Shown: piece after piece, positions 12,709 to 23,958 of the stretch | Numbering within the stretch: the stretch's first letter is position 1 | How the letters are laid out: each line of letters starts with the position of its first letter | Origin: Trifolium pratense | Taxonomy: Eukaryota > Streptophyta > Magnoliopsida > Fabales > Fabaceae | NCBI RefSeq assembly: GCF_020283565.1 | Contig: NC_060064.1 | Coordinates: 3,370,001 to 3,434,000, forward strand | Direction: 5' to 3' | Length of the DNA stretch: 64,000 nucleotides | Position numbers and translations under genes: made by a program | The notes under the pieces: model-generated | Told to the model about the DNA's origin: nothing | Database searches by the model: none | What the model saw: only the letters and a program-made list of their open reading frames with translations

Positions 12709-12932
12709 GTGGTAGATTGTTTCAACTTATTCCTAATGATAATTATGTGCCTATCATTTATGAAATTGCTAAATATAGATTTTCTCTTTGGTTGGCTGAA
12801 ATTTGTGAGTTACCTATAAAAGCCAAACATGTCTCAGCAAAATCTCCAATAAGCCTCCCCAACCAACACCCAAAGGGGAGGAGTCTAGTGTTCTAATAAA
12901 ATTTCTGAGCAGAAAAATAAAAATATAAAAAA
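12709..12932 (+). promoter_or_regulatory. PME-1 proximal promoter and 5' UTR with stem-loop
   Basis: This block recurs before all five PME genes. It has a shared upstream sequence (GATTGTTTCAACT..., ATTATGTGCCTATCATTT), then TATAAAA at 12815-12821, then the leader. In the leader, CCTCCCC (12854-12860) and GGGGAGG (12875-12881) form a perfect 7-bp stem with a 14-nt loop, 51 nt before the ATG. Confidence 0.75.
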
Positions 12933-14758
12933 ATGTCAGGAAAGATAATTGTATCAGTTGTTTCGCTTATCCTTGTTGTAGGTGTTGCCATCGGTGTTGT
13001 TGTCGCTGTTCACAAGAAAGGTGAAGATCCTGAGATTCAAACTCAACAAAGATCTCTTAGAGTTATTTGCCAAAATGCAGAAGACCAAAAACTATGCCAT
13101 GAAACTCTTAGCTCTGTCAGTGGCGCCAACGCTTCAGATCCTAAGGCATACATAGCGGCTGCAGTGAAAGCAGCCACTGACAATGTCATTAAGGCATTTA
13201 ACATGAGTGATAGACTCACTGTTGAGTATGGCGACAAGGATAGCGGCATCAAGATGGCTCTTGATGATTGCAAAGACTTGATGCAGTCTGCTTTAGACAG
13301 TCTTGATCTCTCCAACACATTGGTTCGTGACAACGACATTCAATCTGTTCATGCCCAAAATCCTGATCTCAGGAATTGGTTGAGTGCAGTTATCTCTTAC
13401 AAACAAGCTTGCATGGAAGGATTTGACGATGAAAAAGAGGGTGAGAAGAAGATTAAGGATCAATTACAATCTCAGACTATAGACCGCGCGACAAAGATCA
13501 CCGCTGTTGCACTTGACGTTGTGGCTGGTTTGTCCAACATACTCCAAGAATTCGGTTTGAAATTGGATCTCAAACCCGCTTCTCGTCGTCTTCTATCTGA
13601 GGAAATCCATAACGAGCAAGGATTCCCTGCATGGGTCTCTGCTACCGATCGCAAGCTTTTGGCTCAAATGCAAGGAAAAGGATGGAGATCAAAAGTTAAG
13701 CCTAATGTTGTTGTTGCCAAGGATGGTACTGGCCAATTTAAAACAATTATGGATGCCATTAACTCTTACCCTAAGGGAAACAAAGGAAGATATATTATCT
13801 ACGTTAAGGCTGGTATCTATGACGAGTACATCACTGTCCCCAAACAGTGCGTTAACTTGCTTATGTACGGTGATGGCCCTCAAAAGACCGTTATCACCGG
13901 TCATAAGAACTATGGCAAGGATGGTATCAAGACCATGCAAACCGCCACCTTTGGTACATAATTCAATTCCTGTCATAACTTAATTTTATTTTATTTACAT
14001 TATGGATGAGATTACTAATTGATTATCCATGCGTGCGTGCAGCCAACACCGCAACTGGGTTCATTGCAAAGGCAATGACATTTGAGAACACTGCCGGTCC
14101 TGATGGTCATCAAGCTGTTGCTTTGAGAAACCAAGGAGATATGGCTGCTTTCGTTGGTTGCCATATCTTAGGTTACCAAGACACCTTGTACACTCAAACC
14201 AACAGGCAATTCTACCGCAACTGTGTCATCTCTGGTACCGTTGATTTCATCTTTGGAACATCTCCCACCTTGATCCAACACTCTGTGATCATCGTAAGGA
14301 AGCCTAACAACAACCAATTCAACACAATTACCGCAGACGGATCAGCGGATTCTAAGAGCATCAACACTGGTATTGTGATCCAGGACTGCCAAATCGTACC
14401 AGAGGCAGCATTGTTCCCCGTAAGGTTCCAAATCAAATCTTACTTGGGCAGACCATGGAAGGCATATGCAAGGACAGTCGTTATGGAATCCACCATCGGT
14501 GACTTTATTCATCCAGATGGATGGGCCCCTTGGTCAGGTGATCAGTTTTTGGACACACTTTACTATGCAGAGTATGCCAACACTGGACCTGGTGCCAATG
14601 TTGCCGGAAGAATCAAGTGGAAGGGTTATCACGGTGCCATTAGCCAGGCCGAAGCTACGAGATTCACCGCTGCTGAATGGCTCCAGGCTGGACCCAAGTC
14701 TGGAACCGATTGGTTGAAGGCTCTTCATGTTCCTCACTACCTTGGCTTCAAAGCTTGA
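12933..14758 (+). CDS. PME-1: type-I pectin methylesterase with PMEI pro-region
   Basis: Removes methyl esters from wall homogalacturonan, releasing methanol. Exons 12933..13953 and 14043..14758 give 578 aa with a phase-1 intron. Residues 4-27 are a hydrophobic signal anchor. A PMEI-type inhibitor pro-domain covers about 40-200 with four Cys (46, 55, 113, 160). Possible processing sites are RRLL (218-221) and RKLL (240-243). The catalytic domain runs from about 258 to the end, with GIYDE, QAVALR (Q364), YQDTL (Q386, D387), DFIFG (nucleophile D408) and LGRPW (R477, W479), all intact. It is first of five tandem copies and nearly identical to PME-2. The TGA is followed by a 3' flank conserved among copies. 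The acidic-substrate, pollen or nodule role is not readable from sequence; similarity to the Medicago MtPER group is a memory-based suggestion. Confidence 0.95.
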
Positions 14759-15154
14759 AAATTAATTAAATATGTAACTTACAATATGAATGATGGCACA
14801 CAGACAAATTGTTATTCTTTGTAATTATCTTTCCTGTTTTTGTCTAGGAGATTCACCATAAATACATCTCAAAATTTGCTCGGACTAAGATTTATTATAA
14901 GCTTCAATTTTCATATTTTATTCAGTATCTTTATCTCTCACTTAGCCTTAAAAATATATTCTGAAGTCCAAAAAACAATCTATTCTCACATAATAGCCGT
15001 TCTCGTATGCAAGTGAGAAATAGATTGACTTTGTAATTGAAATTACTCTATTATCAAAAGAAATTACTCTAATAATGTTCATGATTTCTTATGAATCAGT
15101 TTTGCTTCAACTAAATATATGCAAGTAAACAAATCATTACCTTTAACTAAAGAA
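14759..15154 (+). other. PME-1 3' UTR and duplicated downstream flank
   Basis: The sequence after the stop (ATGATGGCACACAGACA, then ATAAATACA) recurs after each of the five PME genes, so it belongs to the duplicated unit. Similarity to the flank of PME-3 (24250-24330) stops at AACTAAAGAA near 15154, where the CACTA-like sequence begins. Confidence 0.65.
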
Positions 15155-16684
15155 ATTGCTCACATAATCCGCTCTCATCTAGACGAAGGCAAACCTTCAT
15201 GGAAACAATTATCACTCACGCAAAGAAATACGTTCCTTGACTTATTTCAGGTAATTAATGTTAGGATCTAGATAAAAGGGGTGCAGCTAAGATGTCGCAG
15301 ATAATGCAAGACGTTCGAAAAGATTTAGAAAATAGACCAAGTTGGATGGGAGAGAGAGTGTGGGATATGACTTGACAAAATATTGGAAGTCGTCCAAGTT
15401 CAAAAAATCATCTGAAACAAATAAAAGAAATCGCGATTCTATGGCCGGTGCATCTCTTCACACCGGCGGATCAATTACTCATTGTTTGCATTGGAATAGA
15501 ATGGTATCATCAGTTATTTTTCAGTTAGTTTTACAATGACAATTCATGCTTCTTGTTTCTGTCTTTGAAATTTATTTCAGCACAACATGTTTGAAGCTGT
15601 CTCATTTAGTTTTTATAATATTTCATAATTTAGTGTTTACAATTAATGACACTAAACCTTTTTTTATAATTTATAGAAAAAGGAAAAAGGTGAAGATTCA
15701 TCTTCTCAGAGTTTTATTTTCGTACTCATCGGAAAAGGGATCAAAGTTGAGTGTGTGAATCATGCTGAATCTGCTTATATAAGTCTTTTTATACCCTTTG
15801 CTTTATAATTAGAAGATGGAGAGAACTAGAGAATTTATAATGTGATTAGAAGAATGGGATTATGGATAGGTCTGCATCACTATATATGTTTTTGTGGTAA
15901 TGGCTTTATATATAGAGTGTCCTTATCCTGAGAAATTCTTAGGTACACTATACACATACAAGTGTTGTTGCTAACTCATAAGAGGTTAAGTTCATGCTTT
16001 AAATGAGTCGTTACAAAGACAAGAACAAAGAGAAGTTGCAGATGAGGCAACATTAATTGCAACGACAAGAGCACGAGATAAAGGAAACAAACAAGAAGCT
16101 CTCTTTTTTTATGCAACATCTTCGATTTGTAGTATCTTATTCTCATCCACCACAAGCTAACAATGAAAAGTTCACTAATGAAGATGAAGATGGCAACAAT
16201 GAATTTGAGGAAGACCTTATGGAAGATGACAACAGTGAATTTGAAGACCTTAATTAATGATCAGGATTCAGGACATTTTGATGAAGACTTTAAGTATGAT
16301 TAGGACATTTTGATGAAGACTTTTTGATTTGTTACTTAATATCAGGATGCTAATGATTAGGACATTGATGATTTAATGTTATGTTAGGATATTCCTAGAG
16401 TAATTTAACTAAATGGTCATTAGGAAGTTCTTGCGGATTTTACAGAAACATGTTTCCTGCAGAATGTCCTGCGAAAACACGTTTCCTGTGGGTATTACTG
16501 CAGATTTACCTGCGGATTTGTTCTTATTTTTGGTAGAAAATTTCGCAGGAAAATTTCACGGGGATTCAAAAAAACGTAGGAAACAATTATACATGAAGGT
16601 TTTAGCTGGAACCCGAATCCGCACGAAACCTGTTTCTGATTTTTTTCCCCAAAGCAGCAGAAAAATAACAAATTTCTAGTAGTG
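15155..16684 (+). mobile_element. Truncated CACTA (En/Spm) transposon remnant
   Basis: The right end reads TTTCTAGTAGTG at 16673-16684, the inverse of a CACTACTAGAAA terminus typical of plant CACTA elements. It is preceded by subterminal repeats of CCTGCGG/CCTGCAG type from about 16430. Inside, broken frames resemble the plant Ptta/En/Spm transposase family: WKQLSLTQR near 15200, YWKSSKFKKSSETNK followed by HTGGSI near 15380-15470, and a C-terminal EIKETNKKLSFFMQHL stretch at 16079-16126. Frames are interrupted and no matching left end is visible, so it is dead and 5'-truncated or rearranged. It sits between PME-1 and PME-2, adding to that spacer. Confidence 0.75.
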
Positions 16685-16844
16685 ACTACACATGCAAATA
16701 AGTGTGTGGGTCAATTTTGGTCTAATTTTGGAGCATTTCATTTCATTTTCTCTATATCTCTCTTTGGACTGATCTATCAAATAGTGCATGGTGGATAATC
16801 ATATATAAAATATAAAATGCTATACTTAGCTAAAAAATAGCAGT

Positions 16845-17075
16845 AGATTGTTTCAACTCATTCCTAACGATAATTATGTGCCTATCATTTGTGAAATTGC
16901 TAAATATAGATTTTCTCTTTGGTTGGCTTAATTTTTTTTTGAGTTACCTATAATAACCAAACATGTTTCCATATCTCAGCGGGATCTCCAATAAACCTCC
17001 CCAACCAAACACACAAAGGGAAAGAAGCTAGTGTTCTAATAAATTTTCTGAGCAAAAAAATAAAAATAAAAATAA
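16845..17075 (+). promoter_or_regulatory. PME-2 proximal promoter and 5' UTR, degenerate stem-loop
   Basis: Copy of the shared PME promoter block, with a TATAATA variant at 16949-16955. The leader keeps CCTCCCC (16996-17002), but the partner arm is GGGAAAG (17018-17024). The stem found in the other copies is therefore broken by two mismatches. Confidence 0.7.
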
Positions 17076-18901
17076 ATGTCAGGAAAGATAATTATATCTG
17101 TTGTTTCGCTTATCCTTGTTGTAGGTGTTGCCATTGGTGTAGTTGTAGTTGTTCACAACAAAGGTGAAGATCCTGAGATCCAAACTCACCAAAGATCTCT
17201 TAGAGTTATTTGCCAAAATGCAGAAGACCAAAAACTATGCCATGAAACTCTTAGCTCTGTCCGTGGCGCCGATGCTTCAGATCCTAAGGCATACATAGCG
17301 GCTGCAGTGAAAGCAGCCACTGACAATGTCATTAAGGCATTTAACATGAGTGATAGACTCACTGTTGAGTACGGCGACAAAGATAGCGGCATCAAGATGG
17401 CTCTTGATGATTGCAAAGATTTGATGCAGTCTGCTTTAGACAGTCTTGATCTCTCCAACACATTGGTTCGTGATAACAACATTCAATCTGTTCATGCCCA
17501 AAATCCTGATCTCAGGAATTGGTTGAGTGCAGTTATCTCTTACAAACAAGCTTGCATGGAAGGATTTGACGATGAAAAAGAGGGTGAGAAGAAGATTAAG
17601 GATCAATTACAAACTCAGACTATAGACCGCGCGACAAAGATCACCGCTGTTGCTCTTGACGTTGTGACTGGTTTGTCCAACATACTCCAAGAATTCGGTT
17701 TGAAATTGGATCTCAAACCCGCTTCTCGTCGTCTTCTATCTGAGGAAATCGATAACGAGCAAGGATTCCCTGCATGGGTCTCTGCTACCGATCGCAAGCT
17801 TTTGGCTCAAATGCAAGGAAAAGGATGGAGATCAAAAGTTAAGCCTAATGTTGTTGTTGCCAAGGATGGTACTGGCCAATTTAAAACAATTATGGATGCT
17901 ATTAATTCTTACCCTAAAGGAAACAAAGGAAGATATATTATATACGTTAAGGCTGGTGTCTATGACGAGTACATCACTGTCCCCAAACAGTGCGTTAACT
18001 TGCTTATGTACGGTGATGGCCCTCAAAAGACCGTTATCACCGGTCATAAGAACTATGGCAAGGATGGTATCAAGACCATGCAAACCGCCACCTTTGGTAC
18101 ATAATTCAATTCCTGTCATAACTTTATTTTATTTTATTTACATTATGGATGACATTACTAAATGATTATCCATGCGTGCGTGCAGCCAACACCGCAACTG
18201 GGTTCATCGCAAAGGCAATGACATTTGAGAACACTGCCGGTCCTGATGGTCATCAAGCTGTTGCTTTGAGAAACCAAGGAGATATGGCTGCTTTCGTTGG
18301 TTGCCATATCTTAGGTTACCAAGACACGTTGTACACTCAAACAAACAGGCAATTCTACCGCAATTGTGTCATCTCTGGTACCGTTGATTTCATCTTTGGA
18401 ACATCTCCCACCTTGATCCAACACTCTGTGATCATCGTAAGGAAGCCTAACAACAACCAATTCAACACAATTACCGCAGACGGATCAGCGGATTCTAAGA
18501 GCATCAACACTGGTATTGTGATCCAGGACTGCCAAATCGTACCAGAGGCAGCATTGTTCCCCGTAAGGTTCCAAATCAAATCTTACTTGGGCAGACCATG
18601 GAAGGCATATGCAAGGACAGTCGTCATGGAATCCACCATCGGTGACTTTATTCATCCAGATGGATGGGCCCCTTGGTCAGGTGATCAATTTTTGAACACA
18701 CTTTACTATGCAGAGTATGCCAACACTGGACCTGGTGCCAATATTGCCGGAAGAATCAAGTGGAAGGGTTATCACGGTGCCATTAGCCAGGCCGAAGCTA
18801 CGAGATTCACCGCTGCTGAATGGCTCCAGGCTGGACCCAAGTCTGGAACCGACTGGTTGAAGGCTCTTCATGTTCCTCACTACCTTGGCTTCAAAGCTTG
18901 A
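17076..18901 (+). CDS. PME-2: type-I pectin methylesterase with PMEI pro-region
   Basis: Exons 17076..18096 and 18186..18901 give 578 aa with the same phase-1 intron as its neighbours. The layout is the same as PME-1: signal anchor, four-Cys PMEI pro-domain, RRLL and RKLL sites, PME catalytic domain with QAVALR, YQDTL, DFIFG and LGRPW intact. It is the closest paralogue of PME-1: I count about eleven amino-acid changes in exon 1 and two in exon 2 (D to N before TLYYAEY, V to I before AGR). The promoter has a TATAATA variant and a damaged leader stem-loop, so expression may differ from PME-1. Function is cell-wall pectin de-esterification. The pair looks like the most recent duplication in the array. 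Confidence 0.95.
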
Positions 18902-20844
18902 AAATTAATTAATTAAATATGTAACTTACAGAGTGTGAATACGAATGATGGCACACAGACAAATTGTTATTCTTTGTATTTATCTTTCCTAATTTTGTCT
19001 AGGAGATCCACCATAAATACATATCAAAATTTGCTCGGACTAAACTATATTATAAGCTTCAATTTTCATTTTTGTTTTGATCAATTATATATCAATTCCA
19101 TATTTGACTATAGAAACAATCAGTTGCTAAGGAATAATTGATCATTCAAGAAAAAATATACTAAATTAGGATTCAGAAAAACACTTACCTCATTACGTTG
19201 AGATGAGAAAGATAGTCTGTGTCTAGACTTTACCCCTTATGACAAGATAAACCACATGCAAGAAATCTAAAAAGCAAGCGATAGTTTCTTGACGCTATAG
19301 TTTCTTGTTACTTGTTATACAAAAACATTTATCATCAAGTATTTGGCAAGTCAAACAAAAAAATCGGGCAAAAGTGGTTAATGAATTCCCTCTAGGACGA
19401 ATAGTTCGGAAAAATTTGAGTTTGATTTCTAATGAGAACAATTCTTGGTAAGATTTTACTTACAACCGAATTTTGTATAACCGAACCCCTTCCCCAAAAT
19501 TCAGAGGGTTAATACTAAAGAAAATAAAGTATTTGGTAAATCAAGCCTTATACATTTCATTCTTGTTAAAACTTGATTTTCTATTCTTAGTGAATTATCA
19601 TTCTTAATAACAGTCCTTAACTATTTCAAATATATTATCTTTCAAGCTTAGTACAGTATATGAATTCAAAAATAGTCTACTTCAAAAATTGATCTTTACA
19701 CTTAAAATTATTGTTCAACCCACTTTTTATAATTATTATATTTTCAAACTTAAATCATTTTACCTTTACTTCAATTTTAGTCAAAATAAATTTTACAAAA
19801 TCAATAACTCGATCAATAACCAAACAAGCTTTTAGTTCATAGTAACAAGCTTGTAGTTCATATTTCAAATACTGCAAATAACCTTCACTAAAATAGATAT
19901 GCTCAGAACACATTATTTAAAATGACAACCAAATAAACTACAAGGCAGTTTGATGCATGTGTATCCGATTTGTATTACATGTAAGTTTGCGATGAAGATT
20001 TGGTATAAGATTTGTGTATCGATATCCCACTGATTGATTTAGTTGGCTAAAGTTTGCAGTGATCATTAACAGATGTAGAAGTAGAACAACAATCTGCTAC
20101 CAAAGGTTGGAAGAAAACAAGCCTTAGGAGAAAAACTGGGATGAAGAAAATTCAAGATTCTTGGAAGACCTTCAAGCAAAAAAACCTTCTAAGGCTTTTT
20201 CTTCATCCCAGTTCAAGATTCTAAGAAATTCAAGATTTTTGGAAGATCTTCAAGCGAAAAAACCTTCTAAGGCTTCTTGAAAGAACTTACTAAATAAGAA
20301 TCTTGAATTTTTGTCTCATTGTTCTCATCCTAGTCCTGCTACATTTATAAATATTTTAAATTGTATTCAATCGATTGTTATGAATAAAATCATTTAGTCA
20401 ATTAAATATACATCTAAAAAGAGACATCCATATATGTCCAATGATTATTCAACTAAATTTACCTCTATAAATACGACACAGTAGATTCATCCAATTTTTT
20501 TTTAAATCTTTATCGAAAAGAAACATTTATATTTATAGTGTCTAAGGATTCTTCGAATAATATTTTCTTTAACAAATGAATGCATATAGACTCATTCAAA
20601 ATAACTAAAGTCCGGTCTAAACTATAAGAAATAGAAACAAGAAATTGTTAGAGAAGTCCTAGTCCGATTTTCTAGTATTGGCAAATGTTGCACCCATTTT
20701 CTATCTATACAAACAAAAATTGCCACTAGCAGATGGAAATGTACAAAAGGTGTATACAACTTGAAGTCATTTATCATTCAAAGATTTGTCATTTCCTATA
20801 TTATATATATATAAAATATAAATGGTCTATTGTACTAAAAATAG
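18902..20844. other. Spacer between PME-2 and PME-3, mostly duplicated flank
   Basis: It starts with the conserved PME 3' flank, followed by AT-rich DNA with blocks shared with other spacers (for example the GACGAAT..TTCGG and GTTAATAC phrases near 19400-19520 recur at 24490-24620 and 30985-31110). The part near 20500-20790 recurs downstream of PME-5 (about 36370-36830), so both come from one ancestral flank. No gene seen. Confidence 0.6.
20134..20274. repeat. Local direct duplication with a 17-bp inverted repeat
   Basis: A 36-bp unit at 20161-20196 recurs with two changes at 20239-20274. In addition, AACTGGGATGAAGAAAA (20134-20150) is exactly inverted at 20197-20213, so the region can fold back. 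Related single-copy sequence precedes PME-4 (25195-25270) and PME-5 (32337-32430), so the rearrangement is specific to the unit before PME-3. Confidence 0.75.
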
Positions 20845-21071
20845 TGGTAGATTGTTTCAACTCATTTCTAACGATAATTATGTGCCTATCATTTATGAAA
20901 CTGCTAAATATGGATTTTCTCATTGGTTGGCTGAATTTTTTTTGAGTTACCTATAAAAACCAAACATGTTTCCATATCTCAGCAAGGTTTCCAGACTCCC
21001 CAACCAACACCCAAGGGGAGATCTCCAATAAGACTCCTCGCCCAACACTCAAGGGGGAGGAGAAAAAAAAA
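20845..21071 (+). promoter_or_regulatory. PME-3 proximal promoter and 5' UTR, two stem-loops
   Basis: Shared PME block with TATAAAA at 20952-20958. The leader has a duplicated hairpin motif: CTCCCC (20996-21001) with GGGGAG (21015-21020), and a second with a bulge, CCTC.CCC (21036-21043) with GGG.GAGG (21054-21060), ending just 11 nt before the ATG. Confidence 0.7.
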
Positions 21072-22919
21072 ATGTCAGGAAAGATAATTATATCTGTTAT
21101 TTCTCTTATTCTTGTTGTAGGTGTTGCCATCGGTGTTGTTGTTACTGTTCACAAAAAAGGTGAAGATCCTGAGATTCAAACTCACCATAGATTTCTTAGA
21201 GTTATTTGCCAAAATGCAGAAGACCAAAAACTCTGCCATGAAACTCTTAGCTCTATCCGTGGCGCCGACGCTTCAGATCCTAAGACATACATAGCGGCTG
21301 CAGTGAAAGCAGCTACTGACAATGTCATTAAGGCATTTAACATGAGTGATAGACTCATTGTTGAGTACGGCGACAAGGATAGGCACACCAAGATGGTTCT
21401 TGCTGGCTGCAAAGAGATGATGGAGTTTGCTTTGGACAGTCTTGATCTCTCCACCACTGTGGTTCGTGACAAAAACATTCTATCTGTTCATGCTCAACAT
21501 GCTGATCTCAGGAATTGGTTGAGTGCAGTTATCTCTTACAAACAAGCTTGCATGGAAGGATTTGACGATGAAAATGAGGTTGAGAAGAAGATTAAGGATC
21601 AAATGCATGCTCAGACTATAGACCGCGCGACAAAGGTCACCGTTGTTGCTCTTGACATTGTGTCTGATTTGTCCAACATACTCCAGGAATTCGGTTTGAA
21701 GTTAGATCTCAAACCTGCCTCTCGTCGTCTTCTATCTGAGGAAATCCATAACGAGCAAGGATTCCCTGCATGGGTCTCTGCTACCGATCGCAAGCTTTTG
21801 GCTAAAATGCAAGGAAAAGGATGGAGATCAAAAGTTAAGCCTAATGTTGTTGTTGCCAAGGATGGTACTGGCCAATTTAAAACAATTATGGATGCTATTA
21901 ATTCTTACCCTAAAGGAAACAAAGGAAGATATATTATCTACGTTAAGGCTGGTGTCTATGACGAGCAAATCACTGTCCTCAAAGATTGCCGTAACTTGCT
22001 TATGTACGGCGATGGCCCTCGAAAGACCATTATAACCGGTAGTAAGAACGAAGCCAAGGATAAAATTGATATCAATCATGGCGCCAGCTTTGGTACATAA
22101 TTCAATTCTCGTCATAGCTTTATTTTATTTACATTATGGATGACATTACTAATTGATTATCCATGCGTGGGTGCAGGCAACGATGCAGAGCGATTTATTG
22201 CAAGGGACATGACATTTGAGAACACAGCCGGTCCTGATGGCAAACAAGCTGTTGCTTTGAGAAACCTAGGAGATATGTCTGCTTTCGTTGGTTGCGAAAT
22301 CAAAGGTTACCAAGACACCTTGTACGCTCAATCCAATAGGCAATTCTACAGCAACTGTGTTATCTCTGGTACCATCGATTTCATCTTTGGAATGTCTAGC
22401 ACCTTGATCCAAGACTCTAAAATCATCGTAAGGAAGCCCAAGAGCGATCAATCCAACGTAATTACCGCAGATGGAACCGTAGATTCTCAGTATACGAACA
22501 CTGGTATTGTGATCCAGGGCTGCGAGATCGTCACAGATGAAGATTTGGTAAAGTCCCAAATCAGATCTTACTTGGGCAGGCCATGGAAGCCATATTCAAG
22601 GATGGTCTTCATGGAATCCACCATCGGTGACTTTATTCATCCAGATGGATGGACCCCTTGGATAAAGGATGGTATTGAGATAAATATGGATTTATGTTAC
22701 ATAGCAGAGTATGCCAACACTGGACCCAGTGGCAACATAGGACCTGGTGCCGATGTTTCCAAAAGGATCAAGTGGAAGGGTTATCGCGGTCTCATTAGCC
22801 GGGATGAGGCTGAAAGATTCACCGCTGCTAATTGGCTCAAGGCTGAAAACACATCCGCAGCCACCTGGTTGAAGGCTCTTCATGTTCCTAACTACCTTAA
22901 CTTCAAAGTTAGATCTTAA
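21072..22919 (+). CDS. PME-3: type-I pectin methylesterase, conversion-derived mosaic
   Basis: Exons 21072..22092 and 22177..22919 give 587 aa. Domain layout and catalytic motifs are as in the other copies: GVYDE, QAVALR, YQDTL, DFIFG and LGRPW are all present. The sequence is a mosaic. Up to about nucleotide 21724 and from about 21966 onward it follows PME-4 (HTKMVLAGCKEMMEFALD; ITVLKDCRNLLMYG). Between those points it follows PME-1/PME-2 (EEIHNEQGFPAWVS; IMDAINSYPKGNKGRYI). This is best explained by gene conversion. Exon 2 has a slightly longer loop before the C-terminus (TGPSGNIGPGADVS) than PME-1. It should be an active pectin methylesterase precursor exported to the wall. Confidence 0.94.
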
Positions 22920-23309
22920 TTAAATATGTAACTTACTCATGAATATGAATGATGGCACACAGACAATTCGATATTTTTTTGTAATTATCTTTCCTGTTTT
23001 TATCTAGGAAATCCACCATAAATACAAATCAAATTTTGCTCCGACTAAACTATATTATAAGCTTCAATTTTCATTTTTGTTTTGATTTTTTTTACTGATC
23101 AATCATATATCAAATCCATATTTAACTATAGAAACAATCAATTGCAAAAGAATAATTGACCATTCAAAAAAAATAGTCTTGTGTCTAGACTTTACTTTAC
23201 CCCTTATGACAAGATATATACCACATGCAAGAAATTCAAAAAACACACGATTTTCCTAATTAAGGTTGTGAGTGTTTTGTTTGTGAGTGTTACAAACAAT
23301 CAATCAAAA
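22920..23309 (+). other. PME-3 3' UTR and duplicated flank
   Basis: Conserved with the sequence after PME-4 (27684-28070), including the lead-in to the J-domain gene (ACACGATTTTCCTAATTAAGG). This shows that the broken J-domain copy arose by duplication of the whole PME-plus-neighbour block. Confidence 0.7.
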
Positions 23310-23958
23310 ATGGATGCAAATGAAGCCCTGAACATACAGTTGTAATTATAGGAGAAACTGAATGTTGATGAATGATTTTATATACCTTATTATATTATTT
23401 CCCCAAATTCAGTACTGGTTATTGACTTACAAAAGTGTTTAAACTCCTCAGCTCATCAATCCTTAAAATAATATCTTTGATATTTTAGTTCAATTCACAA
23501 TTTATACTTAGAGCATTGCATCCCATGAATCATGAATAGCGTATGGCCATATAGCGAAAAACTACGTAAATATGATCATATTTTACCTATATATTTCATT
23601 ATTTTGCCTTCCTCCCCAGCTCCTAATTTGAATGAAACATTAGGTTGTTGTCCTAGTATACTAGCCCTTATCTTCCCTACTGCTTTTTTTTTTATATCTG
23701 GTCATGCAACTTCTTTCAAAGTACTGAATAAAATTCAAAACACAGGTGGAAAAGGAGAAGCTTCAAATTCAGGTGAATTCCTATTCCGAATCCTCAGTTC
23801 TGTGCATCATTTAAAAGCAATTTCCCTCCTTCTCTTTACCTTATTTAAATGTGGCATGATTGTTATTCATTAACATCGAAACCTATATGCTACTGTCGCG
23901 CAGGGCTTACAAAAGGCAAAAGGAGGACTATCCTTCACACAATCCATTTCTTCCTTGA
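23310..23958 (+). pseudogene. Broken copy of the J-domain membrane protein gene
   Basis: It aligns with the intact gene at 28071-30530 but has lost most of it. The start codon and six codons of exon 1 remain (ATG at 23310), then the sequence jumps to what is intron 3 in the intact gene (CTGAACATACAGTT) and meets a stop after 11 codons. Exons 2 and 3, and exon 4 with the membrane segment, are missing. Exon 5 (23904-23958, ending in FLP and a stop) is intact in sequence. Two further intron segments of about 150 and 340 bp are also absent. It cannot make the protein. Transcription is possible because the upstream flank is retained. Confidence 0.85.

Noticed and set aside
13043..13339. Reverse-strand frames of 60-98 codons opposite each PME gene
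   Set aside because: They repeat at the same relative position in all five copies because they are antisense to conserved exons; they lack any family motif.
19480..19760. Possible gene in the PME-2/PME-3 spacer
   Set aside because: Blocks recur in other spacers with indels that break any frame; no motif.
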